64,000 nt of DNA from Verrucomicrobiota bacterium (GTDB lineage Bacteria; Verrucomicrobiota; Verrucomicrobiia; CAIQCK01), in NCBI GenBank assembly GCA_016235595.1, contig JACRJX010000019.1, positions 1 through 64,000 on the forward strand, given 5' to 3'. The position numbers and the translations under genes were made by a program. The number at the start of each line of letters is the position of its first letter. Position 1 is the stretch's first letter. Below the pieces are notes generated by a model. The model worked only from the letters and a program-made list of their open reading frames with translations. It was not told the origin of the DNA and searched no databases. Positions 27,052 through 35,816 of the stretch are shown here, one piece after another.

Positions 27052-27696
27052 CTACAAGTTCATCTCAGCTTGCACAAGTTTCTCCCGCACGGGGCCGAAG
27101 GTGCGACGGTGGACTGGACAGGGGCCGTGCTCGCGCAGTGCAGCGAGGTGTTCCGGCGTCGGATAGCCTTTGTGCTGGTCGAAACCGTAAACCGGATATT
27201 GGACATGCAGTTCCAGCATCAGCCGGTCACGCGTCACCTTTGCAATCACCGAGGCGGCGGCGATGGAGAAACTGCGGGCGTCGCCTTTGACGATGGCGGT
27301 CTGGGCAATGGTAAGGCTTTTTACCGGCAGACCGTCCACCAGCACGTGGTCGGGTTGAACTGGCAGGCGCCGGAGGGCTTCGGCCATCGCGCGGTGTGTG
27401 GCTTGGAGGATGTTGATCCGATCAATCCACTCCGTGTCCACGATGCCGACGCCGAAGCGGATGTGCGGGTCGGTGGTGAGCGTCAGGAAGAACTCGTCGC
27501 GCTGCCTGGCGGAAAGCTGTTTGGAATCGTTGAGGCCGGGAAGTTTGTAGCCGTCGGGCAGGATCACTGCCGCCGCGACCACCGGTCCGGCCAGCGGCCC
27601 GCGACCGGCTTCGTCCACGCCTGCGACGATCTTCGCCCCGCGCCGGAGCGCGGCGCGCTCAAAACGAAAGCTCGGACGGTAAGCCGGAGCCGTCAT
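27052..27696 (-). CDS. rnhB: Ribonuclease HII
   Basis: RNase HII, 214 aa, which nicks DNA at misincorporated ribonucleotides. Catalytic acidic residues lie in GVDEAGRGPLAGPV (DEDD Asp-Glu), ILVDGLP-type LVDGLPVK, and near IAAASVIAKVTRDRLM. The C-terminal HKGYPTPEHLAALREHGPCPVH motif is complete. ATG 27696 is preferred; further upstream codons overlap rplS. It is the last gene of the prfA-to-rnhB cluster and follows rplS, a common order. Confidence 0.96.
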   Translation of the reverse strand: MTAPAYRPSFRFERAALRRGAKIVAGVDEAGRGPLAGPVVAAAVILPDGYKLPGLNDSKQLSARQRDEFFLTLTTDPHIRFGVGIVDTEWIDRINILQATHRAMAEALRRLPVQPDHVLVDGLPVKSLTIAQTAIVKGDARSFSIAAASVIAKVTRDRLMLELHVQYPVYGFDQHKGYPTPEHLAALREHGPCPVHRRTFGPVREKLVQAEMNL

Positions 27697-27709
27697 TTTG
27701 GACGGCGGA

Positions 27710-28231
27710 CTATTTCTTCTCTTCAGCCTGCGCCGGCTTCTTGGCAGCGGCTTCGGCGGCCTTGGCTTCGGCCTTCGCCTCAACATTGGCAGCGGCTCGC
27801 GCGGCCTCCGCGACCTTCGCTTCGGCTTTGGCGGCGGCCCTCGCCTCGGTCTTGGCTGTTGCGGCAGCGGCAGATTCAGCGGCGGTCATCATCTTCTCGT
27901 CCACGGCCAGCGCTTGCTTGCCCTTGCGGCCGCGCAGGTAATTGAGCTTGGCGCGGCGGGTGGAGCCTTCGCGCTCGACTTCGATCTTCTCGATGCGCGG
28001 CGAATTGAGCGGGAAAATGCGCTCGACGCCCTCGCCGTAGCTGATGCGGCGGACGGTAAAGGTTTCGCCAATACCATGGCCGCGGCGGCCGATGACAACA
28101 CCGGCAAAGATCTGGATGCGTTCCTTGTCGCCCTCGATGACTTTCGTATGGACGCGAACGCTGTCGCCGACGCGGAAGTTTCCGCGGTCTTTCTTCAATT
28201 GTTCCTGCGTAATGGCTTCGATGATGTTCAT
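27710..28231 (-). CDS. rplS: 50S ribosomal protein L19 with long Ala-rich C-terminal extension
   Basis: L19, 173 aa. The first roughly 110 residues are canonical ([72 protein letters not shown]). The remaining 60 residues are an Ala/Lys/Glu-rich helical tail (units such as [16 protein letters not shown]) not found in the usual 115-aa protein. L19 sits at the subunit interface, so the tail would extend to the ribosome surface. Gene order trmD-rplS-rnhB is conserved. Confidence 0.96.
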   Translation of the reverse strand: MNIIEAITQEQLKKDRGNFRVGDSVRVHTKVIEGDKERIQIFAGVVIGRRGHGIGETFTVRRISYGEGVERIFPLNSPRIEKIEVEREGSTRRAKLNYLRGRKGKQALAVDEKMMTAAESAAAATAKTEARAAAKAEAKVAEAARAAANVEAKAEAKAAEAAAKKPAQAEEKK

Positions 28232-28246
28232 GTTTCCAACTCCGTT

Positions 28247-28933
28247 CTACTTCTCGTCGTCTTTCATTAAATCCGGTCGTTGCCGGCGCGTGCGCTGGCG
28301 GCTCTGTTCCTGCCGCCACGCCGCGATGACCGCGTGGTCGCCGGAAAGCAACACTTCCGGCACCGCCATGCTGCGATACTCCGCCGGCCGCGTGTATTGC
28401 GGGTATTCCAGCCAGCCGTCGCTGAAGGATTCGTCCTTCGCGCTATCAGCGTGGCCCAATACACCCGGCACAAGCCTTGCCGTGGCGTCCACAACCACCA
28501 TGGCGGCCAAGGCCCCGTTAGTCAAGACGTAGTCGCCGATGGAGATTTCCTCGTCCACCAGCGCCTCGCGCACGCGTTCATCCACGCCTTCGTAATGGCC
28601 GCAGATCATGATCACGTGCTCGCGCGTTGCCAGGCCGCGCGCCGCTTGCTGGTCGAAGCGCCGGCCCTGCGGCGTGAGCATGACAACCCACGCGCCCGGG
28701 CTGCTGCGCTTCAACTCCTCGACTGCTTCAAAGATCGGTTCCGGCTTCATGACCATGCCGGGTCCACCGCCGAACGGCCGGTCGTCGGTCGTGCGGTGCT
28801 TGTCATGCGTCCAATCCCGCAGATTGCGCACGCAAATCTCCACCAACTGCTTCTCCTGCGCTCGCTTTAGAATGCTCTCATCCAGCGGGCCACGAAGCAT
28901 TTCCGGAAGAATTGTCAGGATGTCGAACTTCAC
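28247..28933 (-). CDS. trmD: tRNA (guanine-37-N1) methyltransferase
   Basis: TrmD, SPOUT-class methyltransferase making m1G37 in tRNA, 228 aa. Start codon is GTG at 28933 (FDILTILPEM follows). Knot and active-site motifs: DDRPFGGGPGMVMKPEP, LTPQGRRFDQ, ICGHYEGVDERV, EISIGDYVLTNGALAA and LLSGDHAVIAAWR. It lies 46 bases after khpA. The gene usually between them, rimM, is absent from this locus. Confidence 0.97.
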   Translation of the reverse strand: MKFDILTILPEMLRGPLDESILKRAQEKQLVEICVRNLRDWTHDKHRTTDDRPFGGGPGMVMKPEPIFEAVEELKRSSPGAWVVMLTPQGRRFDQQAARGLATREHVIMICGHYEGVDERVREALVDEEISIGDYVLTNGALAAMVVVDATARLVPGVLGHADSAKDESFSDGWLEYPQYTRPAEYRSMAVPEVLLSGDHAVIAAWRQEQSRQRTRRQRPDLMKDDEK

Positions 28934-28979
28934 GGACAGACTCCGCGCGACGGCGTAACCGTCGGCTGTTGCAGCAACG

Positions 28980-29282
28980 CTACGCTTCCGGGGCCGGCTC
29001 CTCGGACGGCGCGGCGTCTTCGCCGGCGGGCTTGGGCCTGTCCGGCGGCTCTAAAATGGTCAAAACAATGCGACGGCCGAGCTTGCCCGCCGCGCAACTG
29101 AGCAACGCGCGGATCGCCGAGCAAACACGGCCCTGCTTGCCAATCACTTGGCCAAAATCCGACGGATCAACGCTCAGTTCCAGAACCAGAGCGCCGTTTC
29201 TCTCCGTCTCGGTGACTTGGACGCGGTCGGGATTATCCACCAACGCCCGGGCCACATACTCCACAAACTGTTTCATGGGCAT
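28980..29282 (-). CDS. khpA: KH-domain RNA-binding protein KhpA
   Basis: A single-KH-domain protein, 100 aa, of the KhpA/YlqC family found between rpsP and trmD in many bacteria. It starts PMKQFVEYVARALVDNPD, and the RNA-binding GxxG loop is QVIGKQGRVCSAIRAL. It ends in an acidic Pro/Ala/Glu tail (about 22 residues) longer than usual. Members bind RNA as dimers or with KhpB. The start could be ATG 29282 or 29276; neither shows a Shine-Dalgarno. Confidence 0.93.
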   Translation of the reverse strand: MPMKQFVEYVARALVDNPDRVQVTETERNGALVLELSVDPSDFGQVIGKQGRVCSAIRALLSCAAGKLGRRIVLTILEPPDRPKPAGEDAAPSEEPAPEA

Positions 29283-29308
29283 CGCTCAACAACGCGAGTC
29301 GCCGCACG

Positions 29309-29605
29309 TCAGGCGGGTTTGACTTCGGCTGCGGGCGCGGGCGCTGCCGCGGCGGCCGCGGCGGCCTGTTTGCGCGCGGCGCGAATCAGATTCGTCACCG
29401 TCTCGGTGGGCTGGGCGCCACAACGCAGCCAGTAATCCACGCGATCCAACTTCAACACGCAGTTGTTTTCCTTCTTGCGCGGATCGTAGGTGCCGACCTG
29501 TTCGATGTTCTTGCCGTCGCGAGGACCGCGCTTGTGCGCGATCACCACGCGATAGCATGGGTCGTTCTTGCCACCAATCCGCGTTAACCGAATCGCTGCT
29601 GCCAT
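29309..29605 (-). CDS. rpsP: 30S ribosomal protein S16
   Basis: S16, 98 aa. It begins AAAIRLTRIGGKNDPCYR, with VIAHKRGPRDGKNIEQVGTYDP and the RVDYWLRCGAQPTETV segment. An Ala-rich tail follows residue 80. It lies downstream of ffh (23-base gap) and upstream of khpA (26 bases), the standard ffh-rpsP-khpA-trmD arrangement. Confidence 0.97.
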   Translation of the reverse strand: MAAAIRLTRIGGKNDPCYRVVIAHKRGPRDGKNIEQVGTYDPRKKENNCVLKLDRVDYWLRCGAQPTETVTNLIRAARKQAAAAAAAAPAPAAEVKPA

Positions 29606-29628
29606 TTCACGTCTCCTGACCGGCCGCT

Positions 29629-30957
29629 TCAGCGCACCGGAAGTTTAAAGCCACCCATCTTGGCCATTTTGCGGCCCAGCCGTGGCATTTGCTTCATTAG
29701 GTTTTTCATCGCCCCGAACTGTTTCAACAACTGGTTCACTTCGGCTACGGTCGTGCCGCTGCCGCGGGCGATGCGTTGGCGCCGATGGCCGTCTATCACT
29801 TCGGGCCTTCGGCGTTCGGCAGGCGTCATCGACTGGATGATCGCCTCCATACGCTTGAGCTGTTTCTGCTCAACCGAAAGGTCGCGTATGTTACTCATGC
29901 CGGGCAACATGCCAAGCACATTCTCTAGGGGACCCATCTTTTTGAACTGCTGCATCTGGTCGAGGAAATCCTCCAGATTCAGGTCGGCCTTGCGCAGTTT
30001 CTCCTGCATTTTCTCCGTTTGCGCCTCGTCGAACGTCGCCTGGGCCTTCTCCACGAGGCTCACTACGTCACCCATGCCAAGAATGCGCGACGCCATCCGG
30101 TCGGGGTGGAATGGCTCCAAATCCTCCAGTTTTTCGCCTACGCCGACCAGTTTGATGGGTTTGCCGCTGACCGCCCGCATCGAAAGCGCCGCGCCGCCGC
30201 GAGTGTCGCCGTCGAGCTTGGTCAAAATGATGCCCGTCAGCCCCAGCGCGGCGTTGAAGCGGGAAGCGATGTCCACCGCCTGCTGGCCCGTGGCGGCGTC
30301 GGCTACGAGAAGAATTTCGCGTGGCGCCACCATTTCCTTCAACCGCACCAGTTCCTGCACCAGCGGCTCGTCAATCTGCAACCGCCCGGCGGTGTCGAAG
30401 ATAATGACGTTTTGCCCCTGCGCTGCCGCTGCCTCCATCGCCCCACGCGCGATCTTCAATACGTCCGTCTCGCCCGGCACGGCGTGAACTGGAATGCCAA
30501 GCTGTTTGCCAAGCGTCTGAAGCTGCGTGACGGCGGCGGGCCGGTAAACGTCGCATGCGGCCAGCAGCGGATGATGGCCCTGCCTGGTCAGCAGGCGGGC
30601 CAGTTTGCCGGCGGTGGTGGTTTTGCCACAACCGTGCAAACCGCAGAGCAAGATGACCGACGGCGACTGGCTCAGATCGAGCGCCGCCTGCTGCGCGCCC
30701 ATCAGCGCCACGAGTTCGTCGAAGATAATTTTGACGACCTGTTGGCCGGGCGTGACGCTATCGAGCACCGTCTGGCCGAGCGCCTTGCCTTTGACCGACT
30801 CGATGAAATCCTTCGCGACCTTGTAGTTGACGTCGGCTTCGAGCAACGCCATGCGCACCTCGCGCAGCGCGTCGGCGACGTTCTTCTCGGTCAGTTTCCC
30901 AAAACCGCGGAGGTTCTTGAAAACGGTCTGGAGTTTATCGGAAAGATTCTGAAACAT
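29629..30957 (-). CDS. ffh: Signal recognition particle protein Ffh
   Basis: SRP54-type GTPase, 442 aa, targeting inner-membrane and some secreted proteins co-translationally with 4.5S RNA and FtsY. N domain (LSDKLQTVFKNLRGFGKLTE), G domain with P-loop GLHGCGKTTTAGKLA, DTAGRLQIDEPL and TKLDGDTRGGAAL, and a methionine-rich M domain with the RNA-binding signature around RRQRIARGSGTTVAEVNQLL. Complete and unremarkable. The SRP RNA gene is not in this window. Confidence 0.97.
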   Translation of the reverse strand: MFQNLSDKLQTVFKNLRGFGKLTEKNVADALREVRMALLEADVNYKVAKDFIESVKGKALGQTVLDSVTPGQQVVKIIFDELVALMGAQQAALDLSQSPSVILLCGLHGCGKTTTAGKLARLLTRQGHHPLLAACDVYRPAAVTQLQTLGKQLGIPVHAVPGETDVLKIARGAMEAAAAQGQNVIIFDTAGRLQIDEPLVQELVRLKEMVAPREILLVADAATGQQAVDIASRFNAALGLTGIILTKLDGDTRGGAALSMRAVSGKPIKLVGVGEKLEDLEPFHPDRMASRILGMGDVVSLVEKAQATFDEAQTEKMQEKLRKADLNLEDFLDQMQQFKKMGPLENVLGMLPGMSNIRDLSVEQKQLKRMEAIIQSMTPAERRRPEVIDGHRRQRIARGSGTTVAEVNQLLKQFGAMKNLMKQMPRLGRKMAKMGGFKLPVR

Positions 30958-30974
30958 CCGGCCTTGCTTTACCG

Positions 30975-31973
30975 CTACTTGGTCTGCTCGAGTTCGCGGT
31001 CAACGTCCTGTCTGACCTTCGCCACCATCTCCGACAACTCGGCGTTGTTGATTCTGCGGGAGACGATGCCGCTGATCAACATCCCAGCTTCGTTCGCGTT
31101 TCCCCGCTTCGCGGCCTTCGCGGCCGATTCAGTGGGATAGCTGGCCTTGCTTTGGATCAGCAGGCTCGCCATGTCCAGTTCCAGCACCGCACGCATCGGG
31201 TCTGCCAGATACCGTCGCCACTGACCAAACCATGAACGCAAACCAATCATGTCACCCTTTGACTCGGCGGTGGAACGCGCCGTCCGATAGGCAACTCTCG
31301 CGTTCACCGGCAGATTCGCCATCAGATCGTCCTGCGTCATCTCCACGAGCTTCTTCTGCGGTTGCGGTGCCGGCTGTGCCGGGGGCGCGGGCGGCGGCGT
31401 TGCTGCTGCCACTTGAGCGGGCGGTTGTGCCGCGGGCTGCGGGTTCGGCATTACTGTTGCTGGTGCTGGAGCCGCTGGCACTGGTTGCGCGGGAACGGGT
31501 GTCGCCGGCGCCGGTGTGGCGGCTGGCGGAGTGGCAGGGGCGGCTGTTGGAGTGGGTTGCGCTGGAGCCGTTGGCGCTGGTTGTGCGGCCGCAGCGGGGG
31601 ATGACTGTGCGGCAACCGGGGTCGCCGGCTGCGAGGGTGCAGCAGCGGGAGTTGCCGGTTGTTCAGCCATCGGAGTCGCCGGGGCCGCAGGTTGCGCGGC
31701 AGGCGCGGCGGAAGGGGAGGGTGTCGCCGGCGGGGCTGGCGTCGCAGCGACCGTCGCCGCCGGTGTTTCAGTCGGAGCAGGAGCCGGCGTTGCCGGAGGC
31801 GGCTGCGCAGGTGTTTCCGGCGCGGCAGGCTTGGTTTCAGTGGCGGCGGTTTCCGTCGGGGCAGGAGGCGATTGGGGTTCGAATTCCGGCCCCATACTGT
31901 CCAGCTTTTGATAAAGCAGGAATGCCCCGCCACACACCAGCGCCAGAATGATCAGGGTTTCAAACTTCTTCAT
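30975..31973 (-). CDS. Membrane-anchored Pro/Ala-rich protein of unknown function
   Basis: 332 aa. An N-terminal membrane anchor ([20 protein letters not shown]) is followed by a roughly 175-residue low-complexity linker made almost only of Pro, Ala, Thr and Gln (about residues 35-210). A folded, mainly helical C-terminal domain of about 120 residues follows (from KKLVEMTQDDLMANLP; it contains SWFGQWRRYLADPMRAVLELD). The layout looks like a periplasm-spanning tether, as in TonB-like proteins, but I see no TonB motif. The gene overlaps the murA stop (ATGA) and precedes ffh by 17 bases. The link to murA suggests an envelope role (inference). Confidence 0.8.
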   Translation of the reverse strand: MKKFETLIILALVCGGAFLLYQKLDSMGPEFEPQSPPAPTETAATETKPAAPETPAQPPPATPAPAPTETPAATVAATPAPPATPSPSAAPAAQPAAPATPMAEQPATPAAAPSQPATPVAAQSSPAAAAQPAPTAPAQPTPTAAPATPPAATPAPATPVPAQPVPAAPAPATVMPNPQPAAQPPAQVAAATPPPAPPAQPAPQPQKKLVEMTQDDLMANLPVNARVAYRTARSTAESKGDMIGLRSWFGQWRRYLADPMRAVLELDMASLLIQSKASYPTESAAKAAKRGNANEAGMLISGIVSRRINNAELSEMVAKVRQDVDRELEQTK

Positions 31974-33229
31974 TGCTTCTGTCTCTCGATACGCGCGCCC
32001 AACGCACGCAGCTTGTCGTCAATCTTCTCGTAACCTCGGTCTATGTGATAGACGCGGTTTACCTTGGTTTTGCCCTGCGCCACCAACCCCGCCAACACCA
32101 GCGCGGCGCTGGCTCGCAGGTCGCTCGCCATGATCGGCGCACCGCTGAGCCGCGGCACACCTTTCACGATCGCGCACGGGCCTTCCAGCGAAATGTCAGC
32201 GCCGAGCCTGCCCAACTCAGCGACGTGCATGAAACGTTCTGGATAAATCTTCTCAGTGATCACTGAAATCCCTGGTGTCACCGCCATCAGCGTCATGAAT
32301 TGCGCCTGCACGTCCGTCGGAAAACCGGGATACGGCATCGTGATGACATCGGCTGGTTTGCGCACGCCGTCGCCCTTGACCACCAGGTCCGGCCCGGAAC
32401 GCTCCACGCAGATGCCCGACTCGCGGAACTTGTCAATGACCGCGCCGAGATGATTGGCGTGCGCGCCTTTCACCCGCACGTTCCCGCCCGTGATCGCCGC
32501 CGCCATCATGAACGTGGCCGCCTCAATGCGATCACCAATCACCGTGTGCTCCGCACCGTGGAGTTGCTCCACACCGTGAATCACCAGCGTCGGGCTGCCC
32601 GCGCCGTGGATTTGCGCACCCATCTTGTTGAGAAACTCCGCCAGATCCACCACCTCCGGCTCGCACGCCGCGCACTCGATTATGGTGGTGCCCTTGGCGA
32701 GGACTGCCGCCATCATCACGTTCGCCGTTCCCGTCACGGTTGAACCGAACCGGCCGCCGAGAAAAATCGTGTTGCCGACCAGTTCCTTCGCATTGGCAAC
32801 CACCAGCCCCTTTTCGACATCCACCGTCGCGCCCAAGGCGCGAAAGCCTTTGATGTGGATGTCTATTGGGCGTGGTCCGATGACGCAGCCACCGGGCACG
32901 CTCACCTTTGCCTTGCGGTGGCGGCCCAGCAGCGGCCCGAACACGCAGAAGCTCGCGCGCATCCTTCGCACGAGATCGTAATCGGCGACCATCTTGATCC
33001 GCTTTGCCTCCACGGTGATCGTGCCATCCTCAAACTTCGCCTCCGCGCCAAGCTCCTGGAGGATCGCCGCCATATAGCGCGTATCGCTGAGGTTCGGAAC
33101 GCCGCGAATCACACACCGTTCGGGTGTCAGCAGCGTCGCCGCGATCAGCGGCAACGCTGCGTTTTTGGAACCGCCAACGGCGACCTCACCCTTGAGCGTG
33201 ACGCCGCCATTAATGACAAATCTGTCCAT
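31970..33229 (-). CDS. murA: UDP-N-acetylglucosamine 1-carboxyvinyltransferase
   Basis: MurA, 419 aa, catalysing the first committed step of peptidoglycan synthesis (enolpyruvyl transfer from PEP). The N-terminal [17 protein letters not shown] lysine-asparagine motif and the catalytic-loop cysteine in [15 protein letters not shown] are present, so the fosfomycin-target cysteine is kept. The C-terminal [15 protein letters not shown](RI) motif is intact. It sits 9 bases after prmC and overlaps the next gene by ATGA. Confidence 0.97.
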   Translation of the reverse strand: MDRFVINGGVTLKGEVAVGGSKNAALPLIAATLLTPERCVIRGVPNLSDTRYMAAILQELGAEAKFEDGTITVEAKRIKMVADYDLVRRMRASFCVFGPLLGRHRKAKVSVPGGCVIGPRPIDIHIKGFRALGATVDVEKGLVVANAKELVGNTIFLGGRFGSTVTGTANVMMAAVLAKGTTIIECAACEPEVVDLAEFLNKMGAQIHGAGSPTLVIHGVEQLHGAEHTVIGDRIEAATFMMAAAITGGNVRVKGAHANHLGAVIDKFRESGICVERSGPDLVVKGDGVRKPADVITMPYPGFPTDVQAQFMTLMAVTPGISVITEKIYPERFMHVAELGRLGADISLEGPCAIVKGVPRLSGAPIMASDLRASAALVLAGLVAQGKTKVNRVYHIDRGYEKIDDKLRALGARIERQKQ

Positions 33230-33238
33230 GAAAGTTTC

Positions 33239-34072
33239 CTATCCGGCTGCCACCACCACGCGCGGGTGGCCCTGCCAATCGCTTATCATCTTCTCCACGC
33301 GGTAGCCGTTGTCGAGAAAGATTCTTTCCGCCGCGCTCCCTTGTCCCGCCCCGATCTCCACTGCCACGCGACCGCCGGCCGCCAGCCGAGCCCTCGCCTC
33401 TGCCGCGATGCGGCGAACCACGTCCAGCCCGTCCGTGCCGCCGTCCAACGCCGCGCGCGGCTCGTGGTCGCGAATCTCCCGCGCCAGCGCCGCGATCTCA
33501 CCGCTGGGGATGTAAGGCGGGTTGGAAACGATCCAGTCGCACTGCAAGCCATCCGGCAGCGGCGCGAGAAGATCACCGTGAAGAAACTCGATTTGTGCAC
33601 CGTGCGCCGACCCATTTGTCCGCGCCACCTCCAGCGCCTCTGCCGATGCGTCCACCGCCAGTACGCGCGCCGTTGCCAGCTTCTTGGCCAACGCGATGGC
33701 AATGGCGCCGCTTCCGGTGCCGAGGTCCGCGAGGGTCTTCGCTGCCGCACTGTTCTTCACGACGTAATCCACCAGCAGTTCCGTCTCCGGTCGCGGCACC
33801 AGCACACGTTTGTCTACAGCGAGATCCAGCCCGTAGAAGTTGGCAATGCCGAGGACGTATTGCAGGGGTTCACCTGCTGCGCGGCGCTTGACCATTTGGC
33901 GCAGCGCGTCCAGCGTCGACTCGGCGATCTCGCGTTCGAAGTCGAGGTAAAGTTCCAGCCGTTTCCGCTTTAGCACATGCGCCACCATCAGTTCGATGGT
34001 CAGGCGCGGGCTCTCCACTCCCTGCCGCTGGAAGAACTCGGTCGTTCGCTGGATGAGTTCGAGGATCTTCAA
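33239..34072 (-). CDS. prmC: Release factor glutamine methyltransferase
   Basis: PrmC/HemK N5-glutamine methyltransferase, about 277 aa, modifying the GGQ glutamine of release factors. N-terminal helical domain (SPRLTIELMVAHVLKRKRLELY), SAM motif I LADLGTGSGAIAIALA, and the diagnostic NPPY in IVSNPPYIPSGE. The start is unclear. The first upstream ATG (34129) would translate part of the 7-base periodic repeat, so I prefer the TTG at 34072, where homology begins. It lies immediately after its partner prfA, as in many bacteria. Confidence 0.93.
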   Translation of the reverse strand: MKILELIQRTTEFFQRQGVESPRLTIELMVAHVLKRKRLELYLDFEREIAESTLDALRQMVKRRAAGEPLQYVLGIANFYGLDLAVDKRVLVPRPETELLVDYVVKNSAAAKTLADLGTGSGAIAIALAKKLATARVLAVDASAEALEVARTNGSAHGAQIEFLHGDLLAPLPDGLQCDWIVSNPPYIPSGEIAALAREIRDHEPRAALDGGTDGLDVVRRIAAEARARLAAGGRVAVEIGAGQGSAAERIFLDNGYRVEKMISDWQGHPRVVVAAG

Positions 34073-34075
34073 TGA

Positions 34076-34171
34076 ACTTCTGATTTCTGAATTCTGATTT
34101 ATGATTTGCGGCAGTATCGCCGCAGCCACCGCCGAAGAAAATCATAAATCACAAGTCATGAATCACAAATC
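34076..34171. repeat. Imperfect palindrome with 7-base periodic arms (prfA-prmC gap)
   Basis: The left arm (about 34076-34107) is built of 7-base units ATTTCTG, AATTCTG, ATTTATG. The right arm (about 34138-34171) has AATCATA, AATCACA, AGTCATG, AATCACA, AATCCCA. The arms are approximate reverse complements. Between them is a small perfect hairpin, GCGGC-AGTATC-GCCGC (34108-34123). The element fills the gap between the prfA stop and the prmC start and may determine where prmC translation begins. Confidence 0.85.
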
Positions 34172-34174
34172 CCA

Positions 34175-35251
34175 TCACCCCGCGTTTTTCAGCCGATCCT
34201 CGAGGTCTCGCGCCATCAGCACCTCGATCACCGGCTCCAACTCGCCTTCGATGATGGCCGGCAGGTTGTATAGCGTCAGGTTGATCCGATGGTCCGTGAC
34301 GCGGTTCTGCGGAAAGTTGTAAGTGCGGATGCGCTCGTTGCGCTCGCCGGTGCCGACCTGCGACTTGCGTTGGGCCGCATACTTCGCCGTCTCCTCTTCC
34401 TGCCGCTGCTGAAGCAGCCGCGATCTCAGCACGCGGAGCGCCTTCGCCTTGTTCTTGAGCTGCGAGCGCTCGTCGGCACAACGCACCATCATGCCCGTCG
34501 GTTTGTAAATGATCTGCACCGCCGAGTCGGTCGTGTTGACGCCCTGTCCGCCCGGTCCGCTCGCGCGGCAAACGGTGATGTCGAGTTCCTCCGGCTTGAT
34601 CTCCAGGTCCACTTCCTCCGCTTCCGGCAATACCGCCACCGTCGCCGTTGAAGTGTGGATGCGCCCGCTCGCCTCCGTCACCGGCACGCGCTGCACGCGA
34701 TGCACGCCGCTCTCGTAACGCATCCGGCGGAAGACGTCCTCGCCGATGATGGAAAAAATGACTTCCTTCAGTCCGCCGAGGTCCGACGGACTCACATCCA
34801 TCGTCTCCACCTTCCAGCCGCGCGTTTCGGCGTAGCGCGAATACATCCGGTAGAGGTTGGCCGCGAACAGTGCCGCCTCCTGTCCGCCCGCGCCGGCTCG
34901 GATTTCGACGATCGTGTTGCGTGAATCGTTCGGGTCGGCGGGAACAATGATGCTTTGAATTTCAAACAGCAGCTTCTGTTGCCGCGCCTTGAGAGGCTCG
35001 ATCTCATGCGCCGCCATCTCGCGCAACTCCGCGTCAGCCTTTTCGTCGGCCACCATCGCCGTATTCTCGCGCAGTTCGCGTTCCACCTTCTGCAATTCCT
35101 CGTGGAACTCGAAAAGCTGCCGCAACCGGCGATGCTCACGGCTCAACTCGGCCGCGCGGCGTTGGTCGCCGAAGACGCGCGGGTCGCTCAGCTCCTGCTC
35201 GACTTCGGCAAAGCGCTTTTGCAACCGCTCAACTTGAACCGGGATGTCCAT
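34175..35251 (-). CDS. prfA: Peptide chain release factor 1
   Basis: RF1, 358 aa, terminating translation at UAA/UAG. The class-I release-factor GGQ motif is in ASGPGGQGVNTTDS near residue 228. The RF1-type PxT codon-recognition element is RVPVTEASGRIHTSTATVAV. ATG 35251 is chosen because family homology starts at DIPVQVERLQKRF. A more upstream start at 35287 would run through the terminator-like hairpin. PrmC, encoded next, should methylate its GGQ glutamine. Confidence 0.97.
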   Translation of the reverse strand: MDIPVQVERLQKRFAEVEQELSDPRVFGDQRRAAELSREHRRLRQLFEFHEELQKVERELRENTAMVADEKADAELREMAAHEIEPLKARQQKLLFEIQSIIVPADPNDSRNTIVEIRAGAGGQEAALFAANLYRMYSRYAETRGWKVETMDVSPSDLGGLKEVIFSIIGEDVFRRMRYESGVHRVQRVPVTEASGRIHTSTATVAVLPEAEEVDLEIKPEELDITVCRASGPGGQGVNTTDSAVQIIYKPTGMMVRCADERSQLKNKAKALRVLRSRLLQQRQEEETAKYAAQRKSQVGTGERNERIRTYNFPQNRVTDHRINLTLYNLPAIIEGELEPVIEVLMARDLEDRLKNAG

Positions 35252-35254
35252 GCA

Positions 35255-35306
35255 CAAAAACAACGCTGCGTCCAACCCCGAAAACAAGCGGGGCGGGACG
35301 CAGCGT
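35255..35306 (-). terminator. Terminator or attenuator hairpin between rpmE and prfA
   Basis: On the minus strand an 11-bp stem, ACGCTGCGTCC / GGACGCAGCGT, with an inner CCCC/GGGG pairing, is followed directly by TTGTTTTTG. It ends about 4 bases before the prfA ATG. It would end most rpmE transcripts. Because the prfA start lies just beyond it, the hairpin may also restrict prfA expression. Confidence 0.82.
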
Positions 35307-35317
35307 GGAAAAGGAAT

Positions 35318-35524
35318 CTACTTTTTCTTGGTGGAATAACGGCGCTGGAAGCGTTCCACGCGGCCAGCGGTGTCCACAAACTTCTGCGTGCCCGTGAAGA
35401 ACGGGTGGCAGGCGTTGCAGATGCCGATATGAAGGTCTTTGCGGGTGGAACGTGTGTTGATCACGTTGCCGCACGCGCACGTGATCGTCGTCTCTGCGTA
35501 TTCAGGATGTATATCAGGTTTCAT
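35318..35524 (-). CDS. rpmE: 50S ribosomal protein L31 (zinc-binding form)
   Basis: L31, 68 aa, type C+ with the four zinc-ligand cysteines (TCACG near residue 16 and [11 protein letters not shown] near residue 36). It begins [16 protein letters not shown] and ends in a basic YSTKKK tail. Zinc-binding L31 can be exchanged for a non-zinc paralogue under zinc limitation in other bacteria. Gene order rpmE-prfA-prmC is common. A terminator-like hairpin separates it from prfA. Confidence 0.97.
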   Translation of the reverse strand: MKPDIHPEYAETTITCACGNVINTRSTRKDLHIGICNACHPFFTGTQKFVDTAGRVERFQRRYSTKKK

Positions 35525-35816
35525 GGATACAAATTAAGGCCGCGAACGCTAGCGAAACCGTCCGCCGCACGCAAGAGTAAACTCGAAAAACCTCTATTCC
35601 GGTTATTGCCGCCACGGTATCGCCTCCAATCCAGACATGGCTTGGGTCGGAATGAACGATTGCCCGCAGCGCAGAAACTGCATGTTGCGACACGAACCTT
35701 GTGCGCAGTTGCGAAAAAGCATTGCAATCACGGCGCGTTTAATTATCGTGGCCGGCTTCAAGTTGGCGTTGTTTGGGCTGCAACGAGCAGCAAAAGTGCA
35801 AAGTAAGGAAGTGAGC

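Noticed and set aside
31870..31890. tRNA-like GGTTCGAATTCC sequence
   Set aside because: It lies in the coding sequence of the Pro/Ala-rich protein and no acceptor or anticodon stems surround it.
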